From Peromyscus leucopus (lineage: Eukaryota; Chordata; Mammalia; Rodentia; Cricetidae), in assembly GCF_004664715.2 (NCBI RefSeq), contig NC_051067.1:69644982-69708981 (forward strand): 64,000 nt of DNA, written 5' to 3'. Of the stretch, positions 35,546-46,155 are shown one piece after another. The notes under the pieces were generated by a model that was not told where the DNA came from, did not search any database, and was given only the letters and a program-made list of their open reading frames with translations. The position numbers and the translations under genes are program-made. Positions within the stretch are counted from its first letter, which is position 1, and the number at the start of each line of letters is the position of its first letter.

Positions 35546-35726
35546 AAGCAAGAAAAACAAACCCACTTAGAGTGAAATATATCAAAATATGTAAAGGCCA
35601 ATATCCATCCATAGGAGGCATACGTTTGATATTTGATTTTTCTTGCAATATACATTTTCTGACATTTCTACAATGGGAACTGAATGGTGTTTAACTGAAT
35701 TGGAAATCAATATTTAACTTTCATTA

Positions 35727-35943
35727 GATTTATTTATTTTACATGTGAGTGTTTTGCTTGCCTGCATGTATGTGTGTAAACCACATGTGTGCTTGATGCT
35801 CTTAGAGAACAGACAGAAGAAGGCACTGGATCCCCCAGAGCCGGAGTTACAGACGGTTATAAGCTGCCATGTGGGTGCTGAGAATTGAACCTGGGTCCTC
35901 TGGAAGAGCCACAAGTGCTCTTCTAACTATCTCTCTATCCCTG
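35727..35943 (-). mobile_element. B3/B2 SINE
   Basis: Reverse complement of the B2-superfamily consensus: 'atttattttacatgtgagtg', 'gcctgcatgtatgtgtgtaa', 'ggcactggatcccccagagc', 'cggagttacagacggttata', 'ctgccatgtgggtgctgaga' and 'ctctggaagagccacaagtg'. Both the tail side (A-rich on minus) and the tRNA-like head are present. Confidence 0.85.
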
Positions 35944-36039
35944 AAACTAAATACTTTAAATGTCATAATCAAATTATATAGAATCTAACACAAATCAGGA
36001 TACAGCTCACTTATAAACTGAACACAGCTATTAGGTGAT

Positions 36040-36530
36040 TTCTGTTGGTGATTTTTTTCATCACTAGGACAAAAACCTGAGAGCAGTAGTTTCAAATGAG
36101 AACTGGCTGATTTGGCTCTCATTTCCAGAGGGTTCAGTGCTGGCCAGCTAAAACCATCCTTCTAAGCCTTAGGCGAAATGGAAAGTCATGGTGATATGAA
36201 CACATGAACGAGGTGGCTTATAGCATGGGAGTCAAGAAGCAGGGGGATAGGCAAAGATGGGCTCGGGGTAAGACATAACTCTCTGTAATTCATTCATAAC
36301 AATCTATTATTTCCAATTATGCTTCAATTCTGAAAAGTGTCCAAATTGCAACTGTATTTGTGGATCCGTTCATTTCTTGTTTCAAAGATCTCATGATCTG
36401 ACTACCTCTCAGTGACTAAACCTGCCCCCCCCCCAAAAAAAAAAAACCTGGGGACCAAGTCTTTAATGTGTGATTGTTTGATGGGAGAGCACTTCACATC
36501 TAAACTATAACACAACTGGGATTCTTAAGT
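36040..36530. mobile_element. Possible decayed rodent dispersed repeat
   Basis: Phrases such as 'gatctgactacctctcagtg', 'gaccaagtctttaatgtgtg' and 'cttcacatctaaactataac' suggest a worn copy of the same broad repeat class as 16466-16851. It contains a C8-A12 run at 36426-36446. Assigned by eye only. Confidence 0.35.
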
Positions 36531-37044
36531 GATTTTTTAAAAAATCCTCAAGCACTGATTTAAGTGTTTCTTACTGATAGAGAACAAGGAAAACTATGGC
36601 CCACAGAGAACTCACACTTACGAAGTGTTTTCTGTTTTCCTATACCAACCATAGGACAAACAGGCATGATGATCTTCCTAAACTCCAGATGATATCATAG
36701 AGAAGAAAATACTGGGGATTCTACGGAGTGGAGGAGTCATAAGAGAAGGGCGGCTAGTCGAAACTAGTTTGGAAGCCAGTATCCTTCATCAGTAGCAAGA
36801 GAGAGGAACGAGGATAAGGAGCTTTCAATAACTGCAGGCAAAGGCCACGGAGATCAGTAGATTTGTGCACTTTCTCTGTGGAACAGTGGATAGTGTGATG
36901 GGAGTCAGTGCCTATAACCATTTCCATTACATCAGCAAGTGCTGAAAACTAAACCACAAGAACAAAACCATCTTCCATGCTTTTGAGCCCTTTCTCTCTG
37001 CTAAACACTGCCCTAAATTCAACATTTATTTTTATTTTTATCAC
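36531..37044. other. Unassigned non-coding stretch
   Basis: About 500 bases with no recognised element or coding frame. Confidence 0.45.
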
Positions 37045-37325
37045 TCCCCCTCTGTGTGTGTGTGTGTGTCCTGGCATACATGTGGCGATGAGGACAACAT
37101 TAGATGTTGGTCCTCACTTTCCACCTCTCCTTGCTGGTTACCACCGCATACACCAGGCTAACTCGCTGCAAGCTTCTGGGTTTTCTTCATCTCTATCTTC
37201 CACCTTCCTTCAAGGAGCACATTGATTATAGAGATTACAGATCTATTAATGGGTCTGGCTTTTTTTATGGGCTCTGAACTCAGGTCTTCATTCTTGTATA
37301 AGAGGACTCTTTGTGTCTCCAGTGC
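37045..37325 (-). mobile_element. B4 SINE, diverged
   Basis: (GT)n at 37053-37070 followed by the reverse B4 order: 'ggcatacatgtggcgatgag', 'caccaggctaactcgctgca', 'agattacagatctattaatg' and 'gggctctgaactcaggtctt'. The GT tract lies at the 3' end of the minus-strand element, as expected. Confidence 0.6.
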
Positions 37326-37354
37326 ACCACCACCACTACCAGCCCCACACACAT

Positions 37355-37500
37355 TATTTTTCTTTATCTCATTCAGTTCTCACAGCTCTAAGGTAGAAAC
37401 TATTACCCAGTTTTTCCAGGAAAACCGAGTGGTAGCAAAAAAACATGTTAAAGGCCATACAACCAGTCAATGGAGCTGGAGTCCGTACCCAGATCCACAT
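37355..37500 (-). mobile_element. MIR SINE
   Basis: 'tatctcattcagttctcaca', 'aggtagaaactattacccag', 'tgttaaaggccatacaacca' and 'gagctggagtccgtacccag' follow the reverse MIR consensus through core and head. Confidence 0.65.
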
Positions 37501-38364
37501 GGCTTCAAAGCTGACAATCACTGATGGTATGATGCGTCGCCTCCTAACATCTGCTCCACTGTCTCTTTGTATAGCTCTTTGCAGCCTCATGCCATTAGCT
37601 CACAGAATCCTCATGCCAGTGCTGCGATGCAGATGGAGCAGATGTCACCCCTGGGAGATCACAAGAACACGAACATGACTGAGTGCCCAATCCAAAGCTG
37701 CAGATATAGAAAGAAAAATGGTGGGAGTGGATTGCAATCCAAAGATTCCTTTCTTCTTTTAATTCACAGCTTATTGTCTCCATTTTTCATTTCAATAGTG
37801 AGGTACCTTTGTGAAAGCTCTATGCCATCTATCACCTGACAGGGCATATCAATGATCTGAACAGACTATTGTCAGAATGTAATAATCCAGATGAAAAACT
37901 CACCGGGACAAAGGATCAACTTCTTCTAATGGGGCAAAAATCTGACAATTCTGATCACAAGTTAGGCTTGCATCTGATCTTCAGTATGGTTTTAGTTACT
38001 CCATCTAATGATTTCTTTGGAGAGTTCTGGAGTCTATATTTCATAAAGAACAAAGCCCTTGATGCCTGTATTGAATCTCCTTTTAGCATTAAGTACAACC
38101 ATCAGGGTGATAGAAGTGTTCCTCAATGATGTAACTACAGCCGATTTTTTTTTTAGCTTGTTTGAAGCAAAGTATCTGTTGCTTGAACACTCTCTCTTCT
38201 GGTCTGCTTAGAAGGAAGACACAGAGCAAGATGAGATAGCTTCAGTATTGACTGGCAATTGCCTTAATAATGCTGAGTAGCCACCTCTCTGTTATAATTC
38301 GAATCTGCAATGCCCCCAGTGAAACTGATCTAACCCCAGCTCTGAACCATTATAAGATAGTGGA
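37501..38364. other. Unassigned non-coding stretch
   Basis: About 860 bases. 37590-37690 might be a second MIR-like piece, but the match is too weak to call. Confidence 0.4.
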
Positions 38365-38511
38365 GCCGGGCGGTGGTGGAACACGCCTTTAATCCTAGCA
38401 CTCGGGAGGCAGAGCCAGGCGGATCTCTGTGAGTTTGAGGCCAGCCTGGGCTACCAAGTGAGCTCCAGGAAAGGCGCAAAGCTACGCAGAGAAACTCTGT
38501 CTTGAAAAACC
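38365..38511 (+). mobile_element. B1 SINE, full length, cricetid-type variant
   Basis: Complete B1 from 'gccgggcggtggtggaacac' through 'cctttaatcctagcactcgg' and 'gtttgaggccagcctgggct' to 'gaaactctgtcttgaaaaac'. The right half has 'ctccaggaaaggcgcaaagc', which I associate with cricetid B1s. The expected A tail is replaced by an AT palindrome, and no target duplication was identified. Confidence 0.95.
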
Positions 38512-38542
38512 AATATATATATATTGGATATATATATATATG
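38510..38542. repeat. AT palindrome and (AT)n at the B1 tail
   Basis: ccaatatatatatattgg (38510-38527) is a perfect 18-base palindrome. It is followed by another AT run ending 'tgg' at 38542. Confidence 0.9.
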
Positions 38543-38654
38543 GAAACTCTAAGAGGTAGGGCTAGTGAGAAGTCTTTTCATCATTGTGAGAACATAGAGT
38601 CACACCCTCAACAGAGACCATGGAAGCCCAGCGCCGGTCCTATTATCTCTTCTT

Positions 38655-38657
<3 letters not shown>

Positions 38658-38685
<28 letters not shown>

Positions 38686-39330
38686 TTTCTTTTCTCTCTG
38701 TTTATGCGGCAAGTAGGTTTACTCTAACATGTTTTCTCTGACGTGGTGTACCATTTTGTCACAGGCTTCACAGTACACCACAACCCATAAAACAGTACAT
38801 CTACATAAACTCTTTTTCTTTATAAGCTGATCATTTCAAGTACTTATTAGAATGAAAGTAAAGTGATTAGCGCATGCTCAAAACATGTAGTAGATGTAGA
38901 TGTAGAACAGCTCACTCTCATTCCTGTGTGTGGTAAGTCTACAGGACTACAGGTTCTGTTCACTCAGAGTGGGTCGGCTCTGGTAGAGAGCTTTGCTTTA
39001 GGCTGTGGCTTGGCTGGTCTTGGACCTTGATGGGTTAGACTCAAGTCTAGCTCATAAATATTTATTTTGGATCTGGGACTGAAGTCGCAGCTAATACTAA
39101 GATCAAAAGGCCCACCAAGGGGTAAGCAAGCCATGATTCGATGTCTCAAATGTCAGCAGCAGGCTTTGCCAACACTGGGCATAAATGTCCTCAAAGATTT
39201 GCCTAAGGCTTAGGAGGCTCATGAAACAATTAAAATAAAGACACCTGCAATCCCATCTAAACCTCACCAGTTTTCTGTTGGAAGGTGATGAGAGATGGAC
39301 AGAGGAGAGCACAGCTTCCTAAACACCCAC
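38658..39330 (-). pseudogene. Possible retrocopied transcript end with poly(A) tail
   Basis: A 27-base poly(T) run (38658-38684) is followed by 'atttctttt', so on the minus strand AAATAAA runs straight into the A tail. The 600 bases beyond it are not a known SINE or LINE and are less A+T-rich. Open frames at 38964-39149 and 39103-39312 overlap in different frames and resemble no protein that I recognise. This would fit the 3' UTR of a processed pseudogene of unknown parent. The 5' edge and target duplication are not defined. Confidence 0.35.
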
Positions 39331-39803
39331 CCCAGTGTGAGCCCAGGCTTAACCAAAAGCAAAGATAGTGGAACACAAATAGGACCTCACAATTTTGCCC
39401 TAAAATTCTAATTTACATGGAAGAAATGAACATCTACCGTATAAAACATACATAAAAAATAACGTATAAAACTTGGTCAACGTGGGCCCCTATTACCAAC
39501 TCATTAAAATAACAGACAAAAATTAATGTTAGTGATTTTTTTCATAAGAAAATGGTCTGCCATTATTTCCTGTTTTGTATAATGAAAGGATAACACCTAC
39601 TCCACAGGTCTGAGTTTATACTTGCATGGTTCATGTATTGGCATTCATAATTGATGGTCAACTGATTTACACCTGTTTATTTAAAAAGGCCGAAACTGCT
39701 CTTCATTAAAAATAAATTCCTAACACATCAAAGTTTTATCTCTTCTTTCTGTTAGATCCTTAATTGTTGTTGATAAAATATTGTATGATGTCTAATGTTG
39801 AAT
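39331..39803. other. Unassigned non-coding stretch
   Basis: A+T-rich sequence between the possible retrocopy and the L1 end at 39804. Nothing recognised. Confidence 0.45.
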
Positions 39804-40052
39804 TTTGCTACAGTTTTTTATTAAGAAAAATTTTATTTTTATTCATTTTACATACCAACCACAGATCCCCCTCTCTTCCCTCCTCCCACTGCCCCCTCAG
39901 CCTTCCCCTGCAACCCACCCCCAATTCCCTCCTCCAAAAAGGTAAGATCTCCCATGGGGAGTCAGCAAAGGCTGGTACATTCAGTTGAAGCAGGACCAAG
40001 CCCTTCCCCTGCATCAAGGCTGTGCCAAGTGTCCCCTTTGCTACAGTTTTTT
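39804..40052 (-). mobile_element. 5'-truncated L1 3' UTR with perfect 16-bp target duplication
   Basis: Insert 39820-40036 is flanked by identical copies of tttgctacagtttttt (39804-39819 and 40037-40052). On the minus strand it contains the L1 3' UTR ('ggggagtcagcaaaggctgg', 'cagttgaagcaggaccaagc', C-rich block at 39870-39930) and an A-rich tail with AATAAAAATAAAA. Only 217 bases of the LINE were copied. Confidence 0.95.
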
Positions 40053-40497
40053 GCCTTTCTATTAAACTGAATACAATCCCTCTGTCTGGGAATGTTATGA
40101 CTGGCACAAAGCTATAAAATAAAGCATTTTAAGATGTGTAAGAAGAAACATGAAGCTCTAGTAATTATGAAATTTTTCACTGAATTATAACTTAATTTTC
40201 ATTCACTTTTAAAAAACTGCTTATTTTTCATAGTGGCAGTCATATGAAGCCCCACTGTCCGCTGTTTCGGTCCAGCTGAACTCAGTCCTCTCGTTTGTCT
40301 GTTTTGACCTCCTTGCGTCAACAGCTCTGGCAAGAATACCGTTCTGATATCGTCAGCCTTCTTGTTTATCTGCTGTGGACTCGGGATATGAATCTGCAGG
40401 CCTTGTCATAAAGGTTTCAGCTGACTCAGTTTCAGACATCCAGGAACTTTCATGTTGGTGATCAAAGAACTCAGGGAGCAATAAGTGCCATCACAGA
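40053..40497. other. Unassigned non-coding stretch
   Basis: No recognised element. The block 40240-40400 is less A+T-rich and contains three CpGs, but has no coding frame. Confidence 0.45.
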
Positions 40498-40626
40498 AAT
40501 CAGCTGAGTCAGGAGAGCTATTTGTTCTGTTTGATACCTAGGACCCACAGTCTGGAAGGGAAAAATCACCCCCATAGGCTGTCCCCAACCTCCACGTATG
40601 TATTCACACAAACAGACCTAGACACC

Positions 40627-40629
<3 letters not shown>
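40498..40629 (+). mobile_element. RSINE1/B4-class SINE, worn
   Basis: 'ctgagtcaggagagctattt', 'gatacctaggacccacagtc', 'tggaagggaaaaatcacccc' and 'gctgtccccaacctccacgt' follow the RSINE1 order (head, 'acccacatggtggaaggaga', 'ttgtcctctgacctccac'). Followed by (CA)n. Confidence 0.6.

Positions 40630-40667
<38 letters not shown>
40630..40667. repeat. (CA)19 microsatellite, SINE tail
   Basis: Pure CA repeat at the 3' end of the plus-strand RSINE1-like element. Confidence 0.95.
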
Positions 40668-40672
<5 letters not shown>

Positions 40673-41769
40673 AATAAATAAAAGCCAGCCATTGAGTTTA
40701 AAAACCAGTATCAGTCAGAGCAACTCTCTTTTTAAAATATGTTTCCCCCCCCTGAGTTTCATATAGATCTCATTTAAAAATAAGACTACACCTTCTTCAA
40801 CTAATTCTAAGAAGCATTGCACTGCAGTCATCTCAGAGAGTTGGGTGCAATGGCAACCATATTCCTTTCAGAGCCTTGGCCACACTTACATTCAAGTCTA
40901 CAGATACTTCTCATCTCAGACATCCATGTGAGACATCAGTGATCTGTCTGAAGTCATTATGTCTGTGTTTACTTCAAGTCAAATTTATCATTTTCAGAAA
41001 GTTCATATGGGGCAAAGTGGTTACTGGGGAAGGTCACATCACTTAATCTTGCATGAGTGGCTATCAGTAGCTCCTTCCTCATCCTCCTGTGCTCTTTTCC
41101 TAATTGTAATGGGTACTTTACCTCTAATTATCCTGGAATTTTCACACAATAATAGGAAAAGACCCTGTAAATGTCTTTTCTTCCTTTATTTAAATCTTCA
41201 CGAATCTTCATATAATATCCATAGCTATTTATGTGTATACACTAATGTTATTTGAAATCATATTTAATTAAATATATCATATAAGGGAAGTCTTGAAAGC
41301 TATTGTAACACACAAATAAGGAAATAAGCAATCAAAAAATAGATTTTTTTGAAAACCTTATGTTCAGAAAGGGCTTATATCAATTTTCATGATACTTATA
41401 AACCCTTTGGCAAGAAAGCAAATCCTATGAAGGTAGCAAAAATGGTTGACCTGATATAAGAACTGGTTTGGAAAGCAAAGGACTCTAGGGCCTGTGTGTT
41501 CTGTCTTTCAGCCATCAGTTGGTCCTGTGTCTGCATCACAGAACAGACTCATTCTAAGTGACCCAACTGTGAACTCAGCTATGGATTCCGCCAGTCTTCA
41601 GTCTACTGATTCTGGTCTTGTTGGGCTTTCTGCTTTAGTTTTCCGATCCCATCGCCTCTTTCTTCCTTTGTCTGCTTTACACAGGATTCCAATTCTGTTT
41701 CTCATTCTGGTCAGAATTGAGTCTGCTCATTTCAATGTAGAGAATTCTTTTAAAAACACTTTTCTTAAC
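40668..41769. other. Unassigned non-coding stretch
   Basis: About 1.1 kb. Two plus-strand open frames (40959-41255, 41494-41781) have no family resemblance. Confidence 0.45.
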
Positions 41770-42099
41770 TGCTGTGGTTAGAATGTGAAATGTCCCCTCT
41801 GGGCTTGTGTGCTTCGACACACTTGGTCCCCAGCTGGTGGAACTGTTTCCAAAGGTTCTGGAACATTAGGAGGTGAAGCCTCACTTGAAGAAGTGGGTCA
41901 CTGGGGATAAGCCTTGACTTTTGTAACTCTGTCTCACTACCTGTCCACTCTCTGTTTCCTGACTATGAACACCATGTGACCAGCCACCTCCTGTTCCCAT
42001 CACCATACCTTCGCTAATATGGAGGACTGTGCCTCTTCTTAACCCTTTCCTTTGTTTGGTGGGATATTTTGTTACAGAGAGATGAAAAGTAATTAATAT
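41770..42099 (+). mobile_element. MLT1/MaLR-type LTR
   Basis: Starts 'tgctgtggttagaatgtgaa' like the MLT1 start, then 'ggaacattaggaggtgaagc', 'ctgactatgaacaccatgtg' and 'cttcgctaatatggaggact'. It ends with 'gatattttgttacagagaga' and 'agtaattaata', parallel to the MaLR end (...ttatagcag...gactaagaca). A mammalian ERV3-group LTR, diverged. Confidence 0.65.
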
Positions 42100-42394
42100 A
42101 TAACCTAAAAGAGGTCCATATCATAGAACTCTTGAAGAAGAGCTTAGAGAAGCTGGCAATGAAGTCAAAGCTTTGCTGTCCCCTTCTATGCTGAAGAAGC
42201 CATAACTAAAGTGGTTCCATCGCTAGATCCTCCTATGACCTTTGTGGGCTTTTTTAGAATAGTCAGTCCTGCAATGTACTTATTTGAGAAATAATATCAG
42301 TGAATAAGCCTTTTAGTGATCACCCTTCATATTTCAGTTCAAATATTATTTCCTCATAAACTTTTTCTGGACTGCTGCAACCAGGCGTAGCCAT

Positions 42395-42540
42395 TGCTGT
42401 GGTTTGGATGTGTCCCCTTCAAAACTCATGCTGAAACTTATCCTCTCTGTGGTATTAAGAGGTGGGGCTTGTTGGGCAAAGTGAGCATTTCATGAGACTA
42501 AAGATTTCATTTACGGATTAATGTAGCCCCAACAGCTCAT
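42395..42540 (+). mobile_element. MaLR-type LTR, 5' part only
   Basis: 'tgctgtggtttggatgtgtc', 'cccttcaaaactcatgctga' and 'aagaggtggggcttgttggg' match the first third of an MLT1/MST-like LTR. The rest is missing. Same strand as the LTR 300 bases to the left. Confidence 0.65.
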
Positions 42541-42645
42541 TACTTTCTTTTCCCACAAACTCTAATTTCAAGGCAAGTAGGGGGAGTGTCTTACTAACTC
42601 TCAGTAGTCCTAAGCCCAGCATAACACAGGATGTAAATAAAATGT

Positions 42646-42756
42646 TGATCTGTGACCAGCATGATGGCTGAGCAGAAAAAGGTGCTTTCAACCAAGAAGC
42701 TGTCCTCTGACCTCCACCCATGTACCAAGGCAATATGCACCGACCCCTTCACACAG

Positions 42757-42758
<2 letters not shown>
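42646..42758 (+). mobile_element. RSINE1/B4-class SINE with internal deletion
   Basis: 'gtgaccagcatgatggctga' is the head. It passes quickly to 'agctgtcctctgacctccac' and 'gcaatatgcaccgaccc', so about 40 bases of the middle are lost. Ends in (CA)n. Confidence 0.7.

Positions 42759-42798
<40 letters not shown>
42759..42798. repeat. (AC)20 microsatellite, SINE tail
   Basis: Pure AC repeat at the 3' end of the plus-strand RSINE1-like element. Confidence 0.95.
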
Positions 42799-42800
<2 letters not shown>

Positions 42801-42865
42801 TAAAAATCTTTTGTTGAGGGCATAAAGTCCTCATGTTTATAGCTAGCATTAGGAAAAACTATAAA

Positions 42866-43221
42866 TGGAGGCTTTTCTCTGTCCCACCCTGTCCTGCAAC
42901 TGCTTCTAAATAATCCACTCAGAGGCATATATTAATTATAAATGCTTAGCCGATGGCTCAGGCTTATTATTAACTAGCTCTTACATTTAAATTAACCCTT
43001 TTCTATTAATCTATGCATCACCAGGGGGCCCAAAGCTGACCAGTCCTTTGGCATCTTGCTCCTTGGGCAGCTGACTTGCATCTGCCTGACTGCACCCTCC
43101 TCTTCCCTTCCTAAGTTTGATTATACCACCTAACCTCATCTTGTCTCGCCATTGGCCAAACACCTTTATTATCAACCAATGAGAGCAACACATATTCACA
43201 GTGTACAGAAGGACCATCCCA
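42866..43221 (-). mobile_element. Endogenous retrovirus LTR
   Basis: On the minus strand: start 'tgggatggtccttctgtaca', 'ctctcattggttgataataa', 'gtttggccaatggcgagaca', then 'agggttaatttaaatgtaag', 'agctagttaataataagcc' and end 'gggacagagaaaagcctcca'. The core 'attggtt...aataaa', 'ttaatttaa' and 'aataagcc' also occur in the LTRs at 24969 and 28476, so it belongs to the same broad group. No internal sequence or target duplication was identified. Confidence 0.7.
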
Positions 43222-43259
43222 TGGAAGAAAACAGGAACATGAAACTCACAAGCTTTTCT

Positions 43260-43803
43260 CTTTAATGGACATGATTCACGCCTGTTTTCTGCCCAAAAAA
43301 AGTTGCGATTAGATACAGTTAATAACCCCGTGATCTTTTGTTATCTATAAAGCCAGGCTTCACCCAAATCCCCCAGGCTATTATGTTTATCCCAGACTCC
43401 TGAGCATAGTTTCTCAGTCAATAGGACCCATTCTCATGAAAGAGGTCTCTAGTACTTTGCAAAAGAGTCCATATCATTATGCTTATTCCAGATTCTTCTA
43501 CCCTAGACCCTTATCCTGAGATAGAACCCATTCTTATGGAAAAGGCCACAAGTAATTTGTAAAAGACATGTACTTTGCAAGAGAGTTTAGATGCAGTCAT
43601 GCCTTAAGATTTGTGATAATTGTCACAGGGTAACTTTCCCGAAAGTTTTATTGTGCTTAAATATGTGAAAAATAAACTGCTCAGAGTAGACTCTAGAAGT
43701 TTGAATCAGCACCAGCTAACTCAGTCATGTTGAACCAGATTTCCTTCTTGCCTCACTCGGATTGATTCTCTGCTGGCTGTAGAATTTCAGGGACCCTACA
43801 ACA
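43260..43803 (+). mobile_element. Probable endogenous retrovirus LTR
   Basis: The right 150 bases look like R-U5: 'tgaaaaataaactgctcaga' (AATAAA), then 'cttgcctcactcggattgat' and a terminus 'cagggaccctacaaca'. The left side is less certain; a TATA-like 'tctataaagcc' occurs at 43345-43355. Start position is approximate and no target duplication was found. Confidence 0.45.
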
Positions 43804-44479
43804 ATGTTTTTGCAATCAATATGAATGCCTGTAGTGCATCACAAGGAAGCTAAGATGTGGATACTGTCACAGAGGTTATTCTTATACCTCTGTATAAGGC
43901 TGTATACACATAAAAACACAAAAAAAATCCTAAATTAAAAATTTAAGGATAAAGTTCCAAAAAATCTATGTTTTCAATTTTATAGGGACTTAGTAGTGGC
44001 TTAGGATGGGTAAGTGAGGTCTTGTTCAAAACAAGCAACTGAGCAAACAAAAATTAATACTAAAAGGTGTGGAGCAATTTAGCTAAGGAAATGGGACATC
44101 TCAAAGGAGAGACAACATTAGTCTAAGTAAATAGCTTCATGACAGTGGATTCTGTGAGCACACTTGTACATTTTCATTATACTGTATAGAATATGAGGCC
44201 AATATAGATTTTTCTAGTTCATTATTTCATTTCCCCTTTTTTTTGTTCAGAGACAGTAAAAACAACTTTTGAAGATATTTAACATAGCAGTATAGAGGCA
44301 AAAAAAATGTGAAGAGGAGAAAAACTTCTGATTCATCTATGTGATAGTCACAGATAGAGGTCATAGTAACCATGGAAACACTATGCCCACCTAAATAGAG
44401 AGGGTGGAAGAGAGGCAAGTGTCTTAGAGAGTGAGTAGCCAGCATGTGAAGGAAGTAAAACATTACAGAATAATAAGAG

Positions 44480-44481
<2 letters not shown>
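43804..44481. other. Unassigned non-coding stretch
   Basis: A+T-rich, nothing recognised. Confidence 0.45.
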
Positions 44482-44545
<64 letters not shown>

Positions 44546-44616
44546 GACAGACAGAGACAGAGACAGAGAGAAAGACAGAGAGAGACAGAGACAGAGAGAG
44601 ACAGAGACAGAGAGAA
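44482..44616. repeat. (GA)n-(GACA)n-(GAGACA)n compound satellite
   Basis: About 135 purine-rich bases that change unit in steps: GA to about 44510, GACA to about 44545, then mixtures of GAGACA and GAGA. The open frame through it encodes only an Arg-Glu / Asp-Arg-Gln-Thr string. Confidence 0.95.
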
Positions 44617-46155
44617 GGGGGGAGAGGATTGACTTGTTACTTTTGAAGGAAAATCAGCAGGGCCTCACTAGGATAAGCATCTTACAGGCAACTGTCAACT
44701 TGAGGCTGGTTTTCGGAATGTGATGTGGGTGAATTTGGTTTAGAGGAAAACTATATACAGATATTGTACTGCTCCAAAGAACTTGTAGAAGAGCTTTCAG
44801 TTGGAGAATGATTTCTAATCTTCATAAAATACCTGAACTACTATTATAATTGAATATTTTGACATTATTCATTACTCCCCACTTCAGCCGTTAAAAGCAA
44901 TATGTCGATGAATAAACACTAATTGATTTTAGCCAAGCGGATCACAGGCCAGTCTAAGGGAACAATCAGCATGTAAGTTCTGTAGTAGCGTTTGTTCTGA
45001 ACTTTTATAGCAAGAGAAACTGTGAAGGAAAAGAGAGATGAAGTTGGCTGTTAGGACTGAAGATCTGAGCAGTGAGCCAAAATTGCCTCACAGCTTCTGC
45101 ACTGAAAAAAAAAAAAAAAAGTCTGTAGTTTCTTCAAGTGGTGTCAGCTTCCAGTCATCTAAGGTGCCCAGTAATGTTAGTGATGTTGCTATTGGATAGT
45201 TTCTTAGCTGGATGTACTGTAGCATCTTCAGGAAGTCACTAGATATTCCACAACAATAAGGCAAGCTATTAATTTGCTCCAATTTGCATTGCTGAAATGT
45301 TGAGCCACCCTTGAGCCAGCCAATGGCTCTGGTAGGAGCACAGGTTGAAGCTAGCCTGCAGATTCCCACCTCATTAGAGTCTCTTCTGAGTTCAGCATTT
45401 GGCACCAAACACTGACGCCCAGCTTTGTCCAGCACAGGAAGCCCTCTTGACACTTGGCAATCTGGATTGGAGGCGACATGGAGAAAGGCAGGAGACCGAC
45501 CAGATGGTAGCTCTCTCTCGGACTTCTTCGGAGATTTATTCTCCCTATGAAGCAGAGGGAATTGGCCAGGTCTGCCAAGCACATGGCCCTTTTTTGTACT
45601 TTCATCATATGAAGAACCCAGGCTAGTCTTTTGGCAGCTGCAGATTTGGCAGGCTGGCCATCTTGGCAAAGTCATGCTGCTCACAGACCCAAAGGCCCTT
45701 CAGAGCACAAAGCAATTCTTGCAATCTGCAAAGTCCCTAGATGAAGGGGGAGGAGGGAAATGAGTGATTCGTCACAGACACCTAAATGCATTCTGGAAAC
45801 GTGGCCAGCTCTGCTAAGGCAGAGAGTAAAGCAGCATGCATTGAGCAAGAGTTTCAATAGAAGTCTTAGTATGAACGTTTATAGATCCTTGCACCCTGAT
45901 CAGGTAGCCTAGAATTTCGAGTACATACTGATTTTCACACAGTTCTCAGAGTCCATCCAGACTCCTAAGGTGTTTATAGGGAATACAACAACTTTACTCT
46001 CTGTGATTATTATTATTAATAATATTTCCTATTTTACTTTAGTGAAGGGGTAACAAGAGGTGGAGGGCTTATATGCTTCCACTTTTCAACTTACAACTGA
46101 CTTTAAAAAAACAGTTGATTGAGATAAAATTTGCATGTCTAAAGTGTATAATCAA
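44617..46155. other. Unassigned stretch containing the longest open frame
   Basis: About 1.5 kb without a recognised repeat. Plus-strand A run at 45105-45120. The minus-strand frame 45088-45684 (198 codons) is described under findings. I do not call it a gene. Confidence 0.45.

Noticed and set aside
37590..37690. Second MIR-like piece
   Set aside because: Too few matching landmarks in order to support it.
44482..44616. CRISPR-like array
   Set aside because: Periodic repeats are contiguous simple sequence without spacers, and the genome is clearly vertebrate.
44431..44646. Arg-Glu / Asp-Arg-Gln-Thr repeat protein
   Set aside because: Translation of the (GA)n-(GACA)n satellite.
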